DNA of 64,000 nucleotides from Austwickia sp. (GCA_016699675.1 CP064985.1:124001-188000); one strand, 5' to 3'; shown: positions 32,280 through 41,831, counted from the first letter of the stretch. Translations and numbers: made by a program. Notes: generated from the letters alone by a model not told the origin.

Positions 32280-35187
32280 CCTCCTCCAGGACCTCCAGCA
32301 CGTGCCGGTAGGTGTGCCCGGTCGCCCGGGTCATCCCGATCTCGCAGGTGCGGTTGGTCGAGACGTAGGCGTCGTACGGACGCGTGGTCGCCTCGCGGGC
32401 TTCGGCCCGCGTGGCGGCCGCCGTCAGTTCCGGGTGCAACATCCCGCGGTCGCCGGCGAAGCCGCAGCACCCGGCGTCGGTGGGGACCACGACGGTCGTG
32501 GCGCACCGATTCGCCACCGCCACGAGGGCCTCGACGTCGCCCGCGTGCCGATCCGAGCAGGTCGGGTGGACCACCATCGAGTAGAGCGTCCGCCGGGTCG
32601 TCAGCTTGTCCAGCACATGATCGGCGACATACCGTACGGCGTCCATGGTCCGGACGCTCGCGAGTCGATCCGCGAGCGGGCCCTCCCCGGCGTGCCGCAG
32701 GTCCTCGACCAGCTCGTGCAGGCCATGGCTGCACGAGCTGGCCTCCGTCACCACCGGCAGGCGGCCCTCGTCGCTGGCCTCCAGCAGCGTCCGCGCCGTC
32801 CGCACCGCCATCGCATGCAGCCCCTGCCGCATGCCCTTGCTGCGCCAGACCGTGCCGCAGCAGCGCTCCTCGACCCCGCGCGGCAGCGTCACCGCCACCC
32901 CGGCGCGGTCGCACAGCGTGAGGAACGCGAACGCGGCCCCGCCCATCGGCTTTCGGCCCAGCACCCCCTCGCCGGCGGGTCCGAACAGCTCGCCCATGCA
33001 GGACGGGAACAGCACCACGTCGCCGGGCTCGTGCCGCGACGCCGTACGGCGGCTCACCCCCGGTCCGGGCAGGTCGTCACCCACGAGCGGGACGAGGTCG
33101 GTGGGCAGCACGGTGCGGGCGGCGCCGGTGGCGCCGGTCAGGACCGCGGGCGGTACGGCGTCCGCGATGCCCACTCCCCCGCGCAGCAGGGTGAGGGCCT
33201 TGCCCCAGTTCACGGCCAGCAGCCGGCCGACCTCCTCGCTCGTGGCGTTCTGCCGGGCCGCGCGCTGGGTCTTCATGAGCTTGCCCGTGTCGATGGCGAC
33301 GGGGCAGTTGAGCAGGCACAGCGAGTCCACGGCGCAGGTGTCCACCGCGTCGTACCCGAAGTCCTTGGCGATCGCCGCCCGCTCCGCCTCGCCGGCCGAG
33401 GCCATGTCGCGCATGAGCGCGATCCGCTGCCGCGGGGTCGTCGTGACGTCGCGACTCGGGCACACCGGCTCGCAGTAGCCGCACTCGACGCACTTGTCGA
33501 CGTTGGGGGCCTCCTCGGGCGGCACCCCCACCGGAGCGCTGACCTTCAGGTTCTTCAGGTGCGCCGTCGCATCGTCGGAGATGATGACGCCCGGGTTCAG
33601 CGTGCCGCCCGGGTCGAGCAGGGCCTTGAGCTCGACCATCACGGCGTACAGCTCGTCGCCGTACTGGCGCCGCACGTACGGCGCCATGATTCGCCCGGTG
33701 CCGTGCTCGGCCTTCAGCGAGCCATTCGCGTCCAGCACGAGGTCGACCATGTCCTCGGTGAACGCGGCGAAGCGGTCGACCTGGGTGGGGTCGGCGAGAT
33801 CGGCGGTGATCATGAAGTGCAGATTCGCGTCGCGGGCGTGCCCGAAGATCACCGATTCCTCGTAGCGGTGGCGGGCACACAGGTCGGCCAGATTGCGCAC
33901 CGTGTCGGTCAGCGCCGGCATCGGCACGACGAGGTCCTCCAGCATGGCGGTCGTGCCGGTGGGCCGGGCGCCGGCGACGGCGGTGTAGAGCCCCTTGCGG
34001 ACGTGCCACGCCGTGGCGCGCTCGCCGGGGTCGGTGGTGAAGACGCCGGGGGCGGCCAGCCCACCGAGCCCGCGCACGAGCGGCTCGACGCTCGCTAGGC
34101 GCTCCGCGAGCGCGTCGTGCTGCTCCTCCTGCAGCTCCACGAGCAGCGCCGTGTGTGCCCGGACGTCCAGTCCGACCAGTTGGGGCACCACCTTGGCGCC
34201 CGCCTGGGCGACCCGCAGGCTCGCGGCGTCCATGAGCTCGGCGGTGCGGGCGCCGGCGTCGATGAGGGCCGGCAGCGCGTCGGTCGCGTGCGAGATCGCG
34301 TCGAAGACGAGCAGGGCGGTGGCCGCGTGGGGGTAGACGGGGACGGTGCGGAAGGTGGCCGCGATGATGAAGCCGAGCGTGCCCTCGGAGCCGACCATGA
34401 GGTGGGCCAGGATCTGCGCCGGCTCGTCGTGGTCGAGGAAGCTGTTGAGCCCGTAGCCCATCGTGTTCTTCATCGAGAACTGGTGCCGGATGCGGCGTAC
34501 CGAGTCGTCGTTGCCGCGGATCCGATCCCGCAGCCGCGCGATCCCCTCCCACAGCGCGGGCTCGTCGTGCTTGAAACGCGCGTCCGCATCGGCCTCGCTG
34601 GTGTCGACGACCGTCCCGCTGAGCAGCGCGAACCGCAGGCCGTCCAGGGTCTGGTAGGTGTTCGCGGTCGTCCCGCAGGCCATGCCCGAGCTGTTGTTGG
34701 CGACCACCCCGCCGACGGTGCAGGCGATCTCGGAGGCGGGGTCGGGGCCGAGGGCGAGCCGATGCGGCGCGAGGCGTGCGTTGACGGCCCGGATGGTCGC
34801 GCCGGGCTGGCAGCGGACTCGGGCGCCGTCGTCGAGGACGTGGATGCCGCGGAAGTTCATCCGGGTGTCGATGAGCACCCCGTCGGTGCCGGCCTGGCCG
34901 GACAGGCTGGTCCCGCCGGAGCGGAATGTGACGGGTACGCCGTGCCGCGTGGCCACCCGCAGCGCCGAGGCGACGTCGTCGCCGTTCCGCGCGACGACCA
35001 CCGCCTGGGGCCGCAGCAGGAAGTGGCTGGCGTCGTGGCTCATCCGGGCCAGGTCCAGGGGCCTCGTCTTGACCTGGGCCTCGCCGAGGATCGTGCGCAG
35101 CTCGCGCTCCACCGCGTCGAAGGACGCCGGACGGGGGGCCGCCGCCGGGGCCGTCGTCGAACTGGGCTGGGAAGTGGACACGGTCAT
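32269..35187 (-). CDS. FAD-linked oxidase with fused Fe-S (GlpC/CCG) module, D-lactate/D-2-hydroxyacid dehydrogenase type
   Basis: 972 residues. The N-terminal FAD_binding_4 domain has PVTFRSGGTSLSGQAG and CTVGGVVANNSSGMACGTTA; the FAD-oxidase C-terminal domain follows with KAEHGTGRIMAP. From about residue 560 come two 4Fe-4S clusters (CVECGYCEPVCPSRD and CAVDSLCLLNCPVA). The C-terminal CCG domains include HPTCSDRHAGDVEAL and DAGCCGFAGDRGMLHPE. Such two-module enzymes oxidise D-lactate, D-2-hydroxyglutarate or glycolate and pass electrons to the quinone pool. The exact substrate is undetermined. Confidence 0.88.
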   Translation of the reverse strand: MTVSTSQPSSTTAPAAAPRPASFDAVERELRTILGEAQVKTRPLDLARMSHDASHFLLRPQAVVVARNGDDVASALRVATRHGVPVTFRSGGTSLSGQAGTDGVLIDTRMNFRGIHVLDDGARVRCQPGATIRAVNARLAPHRLALGPDPASEIACTVGGVVANNSSGMACGTTANTYQTLDGLRFALLSGTVVDTSEADADARFKHDEPALWEGIARLRDRIRGNDDSVRRIRHQFSMKNTMGYGLNSFLDHDEPAQILAHLMVGSEGTLGFIIAATFRTVPVYPHAATALLVFDAISHATDALPALIDAGARTAELMDAASLRVAQAGAKVVPQLVGLDVRAHTALLVELQEEQHDALAERLASVEPLVRGLGGLAAPGVFTTDPGERATAWHVRKGLYTAVAGARPTGTTAMLEDLVVPMPALTDTVRNLADLCARHRYEESVIFGHARDANLHFMITADLADPTQVDRFAAFTEDMVDLVLDANGSLKAEHGTGRIMAPYVRRQYGDELYAVMVELKALLDPGGTLNPGVIISDDATAHLKNLKVSAPVGVPPEEAPNVDKCVECGYCEPVCPSRDVTTTPRQRIALMRDMASAGEAERAAIAKDFGYDAVDTCAVDSLCLLNCPVAIDTGKLMKTQRAARQNATSEEVGRLLAVNWGKALTLLRGGVGIADAVPPAVLTGATGAARTVLPTDLVPLVGDDLPGPGVSRRTASRHEPGDVVLFPSCMGELFGPAGEGVLGRKPMGGAAFAFLTLCDRAGVAVTLPRGVEERCCGTVWRSKGMRQGLHAMAVRTARTLLEASDEGRLPVVTEASSCSHGLHELVEDLRHAGEGPLADRLASVRTMDAVRYVADHVLDKLTTRRTLYSMVVHPTCSDRHAGDVEALVAVANRCATTVVVPTDAGCCGFAGDRGMLHPELTAAATRAEAREATTRPYDAYVSTNRTCEIGMTRATGHTYRHVLEVLEEVTR

Positions 35188-35256
35188 GGCGACCTCCTGG
35201 GTGATCAGTCGGCGAGCGCCAGCGGGCGCCGGCGGGCGCGCGGGGAGGCGGCCAGC

Positions 35257-36268
35257 CTAGCCCCGGCGGGGTCCACCCGCCTCAGCATGGCGCGCCTCGG
35301 CCCTCCGACCGGCGTCGGCCAGGAGGGCGAGAACCACGCGCACCGCGGCGCGTTCGGCACGATCGGGCCGCACCAGGGCGACGACGAACCGCCGGGACGG
35401 TACGTCGAGCAGCGGCAGCGTCACGAGTCCCGACCGGGGCGGAGTCGTGAACCGCGGCAGGACCGCGATGCCGTGCCCGGCGCTCACGAGCGCGGCGACC
35501 AGGTGGTTGTCGCGCAGCCGGATGACGGGCTCGATCGTGTACCCCGTGGCGGCCTCCACGCCACGCCGCACCCGGTCGAATGGATAGCCCTCCGGCACCC
35601 CGATCCAGGGCTCGCCGACCAGGTGGACGGCGCGCAGGGCGGCCCGCCGCGCCAGGCGGTGGCCGGCGGGCAGCGCGACGTCGAGGCTTTCCCGAGCCAG
35701 GGTGTGTCGCACGAGCCCGGCGGGCTTGGCCGGCCGGCCGCGCCCGCGGGCCCGGTCTTGCGTGGCGTTGCCGGTGGCGTTGGCGGTGGCCTCGCCACTG
35801 GCGGCCAGCGACGGATCCAGGGTGTGCGCAACGACGATGTCGTGGTCGGCAGACAGGGCGGCGAAGGCGTGCTCGGCGACGTCCTCCTCGGCCAGCTCGA
35901 CACGGAGGTTGCGCCCGGAGTCCTCCTCCGCGAGCCGCGTGAGGACGGTCGGCAACAGCGCCTCCAGCGCGCTCGGCAGGCCGGCGATGCGGACGGTGCC
36001 GACGGGCTCGGTGTGCAGGTCCGACAGCTGCGCGTCGGTGCGCCAGCAGGGTCGCCACCTCGACGGCCCGGTCCGCCAGGAGGTGGCCCGCCTCGGTGAG
36101 CCGCAGCCCACGTCCGGCCGGCTCGACCAGGCGGGTGTGGGCGGCTCGTTCGGCCGCCTTGAGCTGCTGGCTCACCGCGGAGGGGGTGCGATGGGTGGCC
36201 CGGGCCACGGCGGCCAGGGTGCCTCGATCGCGCAGCTCGCGGAGCAACTCCAGGTGCCGGACCTCCAT
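35257..36268 (-). pseudogene. LysR family regulator, frameshifted
   Basis: The start frame (ATG 36268) gives the LysR helix-turn-helix: MEVRHLELLRELRDRGTLAA, VARATHRTPSAVSQQLKAAE and ADRAVEVATLLA, then nonsense. A second frame picks up at about 36042 with TDAQLSDLHTEPVGTVRIAG, then the effector domain: FAALSADHDIVVAHT, LDVALPAGHRLARRAALRA, GYPFDRVRRGVEAATGY and VSAGHGIAVLPRFTTPP. One extra G, or loss of one GC pair, in CTGCTGGCGCACC explains the shift. Divergent from an EamA transporter that it probably regulated. Confidence 0.85.
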
Positions 36269-36285
36269 CCGACCAGTGAAGCACA

Positions 36286-36302
36286 GTGAAGTGCAGCTTC
36301 AC
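36286..36302. promoter_or_regulatory. Inverted repeat, likely LysR operator
   Basis: GTGAAG-TGCAG-CTTCAC lies between the divergent LysR and EamA genes. It is flanked by a further direct copy of AGTGAAG to the left (36275-36281) and CTTCAC to the right, as in multi-half-site LysR operators. Confidence 0.65.
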
Positions 36303-36359
36303 TTCACCGATATCACAATGAACTGGTGCTGACTAATCCCGGTCAGTCATGCTCGGGTC

Positions 36360-37310
36360 ATGTCGACCCGCCACCGCCTGCTCGCCGCCGTCGTCACGAT
36401 CCTGTGGGGCGTCAACTTCACGGCCATCCACGCCTCGCTGCAGACATTCCCCCCGTTGCTGTGCGCCGCGATCCGGTTCGCCTTGCTCGCGGTGCCGACG
36501 CTCCTCTTCGTCCCTCGCCCCACCCGTGCCGATGGCTCGCTGGTGCCGGCCCGCTGGCTGCTCGGCTACGGACTCGGCTTCGGCGTCGCCCAGTTCGCGT
36601 TCCTCTACACGGGTATGGCAGCCGGGATGCCGGCCGGGCTGGCGTCCCTGGTGTTGCAGGCCTCGGGGCCCTTCACGCTGGTGCTGGGCGCCCTACTGCT
36701 GGCGGAGCCGGTGCGCCGCCGCCAAGGGGTGGGCGTCGCGGTGGCCGTCGCCGGGCTCGGCGTGGTCGGGATGGCCCGCGCCGCGACCGCCTCGCCGTGG
36801 CCGTTCGTGCTGGTGCTCGCCGGGGCACTGGGGTGGGCCTTCGGGAACCTCGCCAGCCGGCAGGCCGCGCCGGCGCAGCCCCTGCGCCTGGCCCTGTGGA
36901 TGTCGGTCGTGCCGCCGCTACCGATGCTCGCGCTGTCGCTGGCCGTCGAGGGTCCGGCGCGCATCGGCGTCGCGCTGCGCGCCGCCGGCACCGCCGCGGC
37001 GCTGCCCGCGTGGCTGGGGCTGCTCTACACGGTGCTCCTGGCGACGGTCGTGGGGTCGGGGCTGTGGACGTGGCTGCTGGCCCGCCACCCGGCCGGGGTC
37101 GTGGCCCCGTTCTCGATGCTGGTTCCGGTGGTGGGGATGAGCGTGGCGGCGCTGGCCTTGGGTGAGCGGCCGGCCGCGGCGGAACTGGTGGGCGCCGTCC
37201 TCGTCATCGCGGGGGTGCTGATCGGCTCCGGCGGTGCCCGGGTACGCCGTACGACGTCCGATCCGACTCCGGCGACCGGCGCGACTCAGGCGGTCGTCGC
37301 CGCCAACTGA
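36360..37310 (+). CDS. EamA/DMT family transporter
   Basis: 316 residues, ten predicted helices in two EamA repeats: first repeat RLLAAVVTILWGVNFTAIHA and GLASLVLQASGPFTLVLGAL with AEPVRRRQ; second repeat VLVLAGALGWAFGNLASRQA and GVVAPFSMLVPVVGMSVAAL with LGERP. Such DMT carriers export metabolites or amino acids. The gene is divergent from a LysR regulator and overlaps the convergent rlmN by 25 bases. Substrate unknown. Confidence 0.9.
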   Translation: MSTRHRLLAAVVTILWGVNFTAIHASLQTFPPLLCAAIRFALLAVPTLLFVPRPTRADGSLVPARWLLGYGLGFGVAQFAFLYTGMAAGMPAGLASLVLQASGPFTLVLGALLLAEPVRRRQGVGVAVAVAGLGVVGMARAATASPWPFVLVLAGALGWAFGNLASRQAAPAQPLRLALWMSVVPPLPMLALSLAVEGPARIGVALRAAGTAAALPAWLGLLYTVLLATVVGSGLWTWLLARHPAGVVAPFSMLVPVVGMSVAALALGERPAAAELVGAVLVIAGVLIGSGGARVRRTTSDPTPATGATQAVVAAN

Positions 37311-38464
37311 CCGCACGCCCCGTCGATCTCGCTGCCGCGGGTGTCCCGCACGGTGGTCGTGATGCCGTGCGCGCGGAGCCGCTCGACGAACTGCTGCTCG
37401 ACCCCCGGACGCGAGGCGGTCCAGCGGGACCCGGGGGTGGGGTTGAGCGGGATGGGGTTGACGTGCACCCAGCCGGCGCCGCGAGCGGCGAGCTTCTCGC
37501 CCAGTAGGTCGGCGCGCCAGGCCTGGTCGTTGATGTCGCGGATGAGGGCGTACTCGATGCTGACCCGGCGGCCCGTGGCGTCGAAGTAGCGGCGGGCCGC
37601 GTCCAGAGCGGCGTCGACGGGATAGCGCACGTTGATCGGCACGAGCGTGTCGCGCAGCTCGTCGTCCGGGGCGTGCAGCGACAGCGCGAGCGTGACGGGA
37701 ATGCCCTCGCCGGCGAGTCGATCGATGCCCGGCACGAGCCCGACGGTCGACATCGTGAGTCCGCGGGCCGACATGCCGAGCCCGTCGGGGGGTGGCGCCA
37801 CCAGCCGGCGGATCGCGGCGATGGCGCGGGTGTAGTTGACCAGCGCCTCGCCCATTCCCATGAAGACGACGTTGCTGACCCGCAGCGCGGCGGCCGTGTC
37901 GCCCTCGCCGTCGACCTCCCCTCGGCCGCCCCCACCGACCTGACCTTCGCGCAGGAGGCGCGCCCCGGCGACGACCTGCTCGACGATCTCGGCGGTGGAC
38001 AGGTTGCGGGTGAATCCCTCCTGCCCGGTCGCGCAGAACGGGCAGTTCATGCCGCAGCCGGCCTGGCTGGAGATGCACATCGTGACGCGCTGCGGGTAGC
38101 GCATGAGGACCGATTCGATGAGGGCGCCGTCGTGGAGTCGCCAGACGAGCTTGAGGGTCGCGCCGTCGTCGGCGGACAGCGTGCGCACGGGCGTGAGGAG
38201 GGGCGGGAGCATCGCCTCGACCAGGTCGGCGCGGCCGGCCTTCGGCAGATCCGTCATCGCCGCGGGGTCGATGCTCAGGTGGGCGAAGTAGTGGGTGGAC
38301 AGCTGCCTGGCGCGAAAGCCTGGCTGGCCGAGGGCCTCCACCGCCGCCTTGCGGCCGGGCATGTCCAGATCGGCGAGGTGCGTCGGCGGCATCGTGCGGG
38401 CCGGGGCGGAGAAGGTCAGCTGGCCTGGTTCGGGGCGGCGGGCGGGGCTGGCGGTCGAGCTCAT
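37286..38464 (-). CDS. rlmN: 23S rRNA (adenine2503-C2)/tRNA (adenine37-C2) methyltransferase
   Basis: 392-residue radical SAM enzyme that methylates A2503 of 23S rRNA and A37 of some tRNAs. The CxxxCxxC cluster motif is CGMNCPFC within SSQAGCGMNCPFCATGQEGF. Further blocks are VVFMGMGEALVNY, STVGLVPGIDRLAGE and ALSLHAPDDELRD. The C-terminal Cys in GSEIDGACGQLA is the methyl-carrying residue. A Gly/Glu-rich insertion of about 20 residues precedes VSNVVFMGMGE. It lies upstream of a divergent unknown gene. Confidence 0.95.
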   Translation of the reverse strand: MSSTASPARRPEPGQLTFSAPARTMPPTHLADLDMPGRKAAVEALGQPGFRARQLSTHYFAHLSIDPAAMTDLPKAGRADLVEAMLPPLLTPVRTLSADDGATLKLVWRLHDGALIESVLMRYPQRVTMCISSQAGCGMNCPFCATGQEGFTRNLSTAEIVEQVVAGARLLREGQVGGGGRGEVDGEGDTAAALRVSNVVFMGMGEALVNYTRAIAAIRRLVAPPPDGLGMSARGLTMSTVGLVPGIDRLAGEGIPVTLALSLHAPDDELRDTLVPINVRYPVDAALDAARRYFDATGRRVSIEYALIRDINDQAWRADLLGEKLAARGAGWVHVNPIPLNPTPGSRWTASRPGVEQQFVERLRAHGITTTVRDTRGSEIDGACGQLAATTA

Positions 38465-38529
38465 GGTGCTCCCAGTCTGTCAGCCCGGGTCGGCGACGCC
38501 TATTGTGGGCGCCATCGAGAGGGGATGCC

Positions 38530-39291
38530 ATGGGCCTGCGGGACTTCCTGCGCCGGGCCTTCGCCTCGGGCGGTTCCGGTGACCCGCGCGATGCCGGCGA
38601 CCGCTCGGCGGATCGCGACGACGCCGACGGCCAGGGGGTGGACGACCGGCGGGCGCGGGGGGATGCCGCGCTGCGGGACGGTCTGCGGCTTCGGCTGGTG
38701 TCGGTCGACTCGCTGCCGACGGTGGAGGGGTTGCCGCACCTGCGGGCCGTGGCGCCCGGGGTGGTGGAGGTGCTGACCCTCGATCTGGGAGACCGGGTGA
38801 TGCTGCCGCCCACCGAGCAGGTGAGCCGGCTGGGATCGCCGAGCGACCTGGTCGACCTGGGGCGCGAGCAGTTGCGTGGCCTGGTGGGGCCGGGGCTGCA
38901 TCGCCGGGAGGTCAAGGCCCAGGACGGGCTCCGGTTCTGTTTCGCGCACGGGCGGGGGTCGGCGACGTCGAGTTTGGCGTTGGTCCTGCCCAGCGTGTTG
39001 GCGTTTCTCGAACCCGGGGTGGATGTCCGTCGGGGGGTGGCCGTCGCGGTGCCCGATGGGCAGCATCTGGCCTATCGCACGATCGACGGGTTGGAGTCGA
39101 TCATGGCGTTGGGGCCGATGGCGGCGTTCACCCGGAACGGCTTTGACGACGCGGACCCGGGGATTAGCCCGGAGGTCTACTGGGCGCGGGGGCCCCGCCT
39201 GGACCAGTGGGAGCAGTTGACGCGCCAGTCGTCGGAGGGCATCGAGATCCACGTGCCGGCGGCCCTGACCGCCCTGGTCGAAGAGGACTGA
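38530..39291 (+). CDS. Conserved protein of unknown function
   Basis: 253 residues from ATG 38530 behind GAGGGG. A charged, Asp/Arg-rich N-terminal stretch (residues 15-45) precedes a globular part: RLRLVSVDSLPTVEGLPHLR, VVEVLTLDLGDRVMLPPTEQ and LRFCFAHGRGSATSSLALVL, then PSVLAFLEPGVDVRRGV. No membrane segment, no signal peptide and no family I can name. It sits alone between rlmN and cdsA. Confidence 0.75.
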   Translation: MGLRDFLRRAFASGGSGDPRDAGDRSADRDDADGQGVDDRRARGDAALRDGLRLRLVSVDSLPTVEGLPHLRAVAPGVVEVLTLDLGDRVMLPPTEQVSRLGSPSDLVDLGREQLRGLVGPGLHRREVKAQDGLRFCFAHGRGSATSSLALVLPSVLAFLEPGVDVRRGVAVAVPDGQHLAYRTIDGLESIMALGPMAAFTRNGFDDADPGISPEVYWARGPRLDQWEQLTRQSSEGIEIHVPAALTALVEED

Positions 39292-39308
39292 CGAAGGACG
39301 CAGCGGAG

Positions 39309-39363
39309 GGTGGCCCCGAGCGCAGCGAGGGGGCGCCCGCAGCGGAGTCCGAGGAAGGCCACC
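39309..39363. repeat. Intergenic element with 7-bp inverted ends
   Basis: GGTGGCC (39309-39315) and GGCCACC (39357-39363) flank a purine-rich AGCGAGGG/CGCAGCGGAG-type sequence typical of dispersed intergenic elements in high-GC Actinobacteria. It lies between the convergent unknown gene and cdsA and may act as a terminator. Confidence 0.4.
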
Positions 39364-39394
39364 GATAAGCCCAAGGACTGACGAGGAGCGCCCG

Positions 39395-40240
39395 TCAGCT
39401 CGGGGGCAGCAGGTGGGTGAACATGAGCCACGCCATCGGCGCGACCACGAGCAGGCTGTCGATCCGGTCGAGGATGCCGCCGTGGCCGGGCAGGATCCGG
39501 CCGAGGTCCTTGACGCCGAGGTCGCGCTTGATCATGGATTCGACGAGGTCGCCCAGCGTGGCGAGCCAGACCACGACGAAGCCCATGACGGCGCCGGCCC
39601 ACCACGTACCGCCGAGCATCGCCGGGACGGCGATCGCGCCCACGGCTACGCACGTGGCGGTCGAACCGGCGAACCCTTCCCAGGACTTCTTGGGACTGAC
39701 CGAGGGTGCCATGGGGTGATTGCCGGCGAGCACTCCGACGGCGTACCCGCCGATGTCGCTGGCGATCGTGATCATCACGAAGACGAGGACGCGGGTGGGG
39801 CCGTTGGCGGCGTCGTGCAGCATGAGCGCTGTGAACGCGGCCTGGAAGGGGACGTAGCCGACGGTGAACGCTCCGGCGCTGACGTCTCGAGCGGCGCCGT
39901 CGAGACCGCCGGCCGCGCGCCACAGGACCAACAGGAGCAGGGTGCCGGCCATGGTGAGCAGCAGGGCGCCCGCGCCGCCGAGGAAGGCGGCCGGACCCAT
40001 GACGGCGGTGGCGATGAGGCACGGGATGTACGGCAGCTTCACCTTGCCCTCGGCGAAGCCGCGGCGCAGCTCGAACACGCCGACCAGCAGGGCGACCGTG
40101 TAGAGCAGGACCCAGCCCCATCGCACGAGGAACAGGCTGGCGAGGATGAGCGCGCCGAGGAACAACCCGACCCCGATCGCGACGGGCAGGTTGCGGCCGG
40201 CTTTGGGCGCCTTCGCGGGCGCCGGGTGCGCCTGGGTCAT
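39395..40240 (-). CDS. cdsA: Phosphatidate cytidylyltransferase (CDP-diglyceride synthase)
   Basis: 281 residues, about eight membrane helices. Makes CDP-diacylglycerol from CTP and phosphatidic acid for phospholipid synthesis. The family signature is split between PKKSWEGFAGS and LGDLVESMIKRDLGVKDLGR, followed by ILPGHGGILDRIDSLL. An earlier in-frame start would add unconserved Arg-rich sequence, so ATG 40240 is used. It is the last gene of the tsf-pyrH-frr-cdsA group, in the usual order. Confidence 0.95.
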   Translation of the reverse strand: MTQAHPAPAKAPKAGRNLPVAIGVGLFLGALILASLFLVRWGWVLLYTVALLVGVFELRRGFAEGKVKLPYIPCLIATAVMGPAAFLGGAGALLLTMAGTLLLLVLWRAAGGLDGAARDVSAGAFTVGYVPFQAAFTALMLHDAANGPTRVLVFVMITIASDIGGYAVGVLAGNHPMAPSVSPKKSWEGFAGSTATCVAVGAIAVPAMLGGTWWAGAVMGFVVVWLATLGDLVESMIKRDLGVKDLGRILPGHGGILDRIDSLLVVAPMAWLMFTHLLPPS

Positions 40241-40289
40241 CGAGGACAGGGTTCGCGTCGTGGCGTGTCGTGGCGTCCGGGTCGCGTCC

Positions 40290-40847
40290 TCACACCTCGA
40301 GGAGCTCGGATTCCTTGCCCTTGAGCAGGGTGTCGACGAGGTCGGTGTGCTTCTTGGTGAGGGCGTCGAGTTCCTTCTCGCTGCGCACTCCCTGGTCCTC
40401 GCCGATGCCGCCGTCCTTGATGAGCTTGTCGATGGCGTCCTTGGCGTGGCGCCGGATGTTGCGGATGGAGACCTTGGCGTCCTCACCCTTGCGGTGCGCC
40501 ATCTTGATGTAGTCCTTGCGCCGTTCCTGGGTGAGCTCGGGCAGGACGCACCGGATGGCATTGCCATCGTTGCTCGGGTTGACCCCGAGGTCGGAGTCCC
40601 GAATCGCCTTCTCGATGTTGTGCATCGACCCCTTGTCGAACGGGGTGATGAGCATGGTGCGCGCCTCCGGGGTGTGGAAGCTGGCCAGCTGCTGCAGGGG
40701 GGTGGGTGCGCCGTAGTAGTCGACGAGGAGCTTGGTGAACATCCCGGCGTTGGCTCGGCCGGTCCGGATCCCCGCGAAGTCCTCCTTCGCGACCTCGACG
40801 GCCTTCTCCATCTTCTCCTCGGCCTCGAACATCGTCTCGTCCAGCAT
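40290..40847 (-). CDS. frr: Ribosome recycling factor
   Basis: 185 residues, the standard length; splits post-termination ribosomes with EF-G. Conserved FAGIRTGRANAGMFTKLLVD (family RTGRA), TPFDKGSMHNIEKAIRDSDL and GVNPSNDGNAIRCVLPEL, then ERRKDYIKMAHRKGEDAKVS. Followed by cdsA 49 bases downstream and preceded by pyrH across a gap with a strong hairpin. Confidence 0.97.
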   Translation of the reverse strand: MLDETMFEAEEKMEKAVEVAKEDFAGIRTGRANAGMFTKLLVDYYGAPTPLQQLASFHTPEARTMLITPFDKGSMHNIEKAIRDSDLGVNPSNDGNAIRCVLPELTQERRKDYIKMAHRKGEDAKVSIRNIRRHAKDAIDKLIKDGGIGEDQGVRSEKELDALTKKHTDLVDTLLKGKESELLEV

Positions 40848-40875
40848 GGCTGCTCCTCGTCGTCCTTCCTCGGCC

Positions 40876-40911
40876 GGTCACCTGGTCCGCCGTACGGTGG
40901 ACCAGGTGACC
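40876..40911. terminator. Near-perfect hairpin between pyrH and frr
   Basis: GGTCACCTGGTCC ... GGACCAGGTGACC, a 13-bp stem around the self-complementary centre CCGTACGG. It lies 28 bases before frr on the same strand, so it could attenuate pyrH transcription or stabilise an end rather than fully terminate. Confidence 0.65.
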
Positions 40912-40978
40912 GGGCCGACCCCCGCCGCACGCGGGCCTGGGGCTCATCGTGTCAGAGATTGCGATGGCCGGGGCCCGC

Positions 40979-41734
40979 TCAGCCGGCGTACACCTCGGTG
41001 CCGATCAGCTCGCCCTGCAGCGCGCGGCGGATCGTGTCCTCCCCCTTCATGCCGAAGACGATCATGGGGAGCTTGTTCTCCATGCAGAGGCTGAATGCCG
41101 CCGCGTCGACGACCTTGAGGCCCTGGCTGAGCGCGTCGGAGTAGGTCACCCGGTCCAGCTTGTGCGCGTCGGGGTTCTTGCGGGGGTCGGCGTCGTAGAC
41201 CCCGTCGACGCCGTTCTTGCTCATGAGGACGGCGTCGCAGCGGCATTCCAGGGCGCGCTGGGCGGAGACGGTGTCCGTGGAGAAGTACGGCATGCCGGCG
41301 CCGGCCCCGAAGATCACGATGCGGCCCTTCTCCAGGTGCCGCATGGCCCGCCGCGGGATATAGGGCTCCGCGACCTGGCCCATCGTGATCGCCGTCTGGA
41401 CCCGCGTGTCGATGCCCTGCTTCTCCAGGAAGTCCTGCAGGGCGAGGCAGTTCATCACGGTGCCCAGCATGCCGATGTAGTCGGCCCGCGCCCGGTCCAT
41501 GCCGCGTTGCTGCAGTTCGGCGCCGCGGAAGAAGTTGCCGCCGCCGACGACGATGGCGACCTCGACCCCGGTCTTCGCGGCGTCGGCGATCTGCCGGGCG
41601 ATGCCCTTGACGATGTCGGGATCCACGCCGATGGCGCCCCCGCCGAACGCCTCCCCGGACAGCTTCAGCAGGACCCGGCGGTAGCGCGGTGCGGAGGGGA
41701 TCTCGCTGATGTCGGTGCTGCTCGGGTTCGTCAC
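40979..41734 (-). CDS. pyrH: Uridylate (UMP) kinase
   Basis: 251 residues, amino-acid-kinase fold; phosphorylates UMP to UDP. N-terminal RRVLLKLSGEAFGG, nucleotide and UMP sites VAIVVGGGNFFRGAELQQRG and MGQVAEPYIPRRAMRHLEKG, VIFGAGAGMPYFSTDTVSAQ, and KNGVDGVYDADPRKNPDAH. GTG 41734 has AGGAGG just upstream. Follows tsf. Confidence 0.97.
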   Translation of the reverse strand: MTNPSSTDISEIPSAPRYRRVLLKLSGEAFGGGAIGVDPDIVKGIARQIADAAKTGVEVAIVVGGGNFFRGAELQQRGMDRARADYIGMLGTVMNCLALQDFLEKQGIDTRVQTAITMGQVAEPYIPRRAMRHLEKGRIVIFGAGAGMPYFSTDTVSAQRALECRCDAVLMSKNGVDGVYDADPRKNPDAHKLDRVTYSDALSQGLKVVDAAAFSLCMENKLPMIVFGMKGEDTIRRALQGELIGTEVYAG

Positions 41735-41831
41735 AAAGCCTCCTCATGGGGCCAACCGGGGTCGGTGGAATCCTCGCATAACCGCCACCGACCGCGAAAA
41801 GCGGCCTGACGAGGGCGGGTGCCACCGCACG

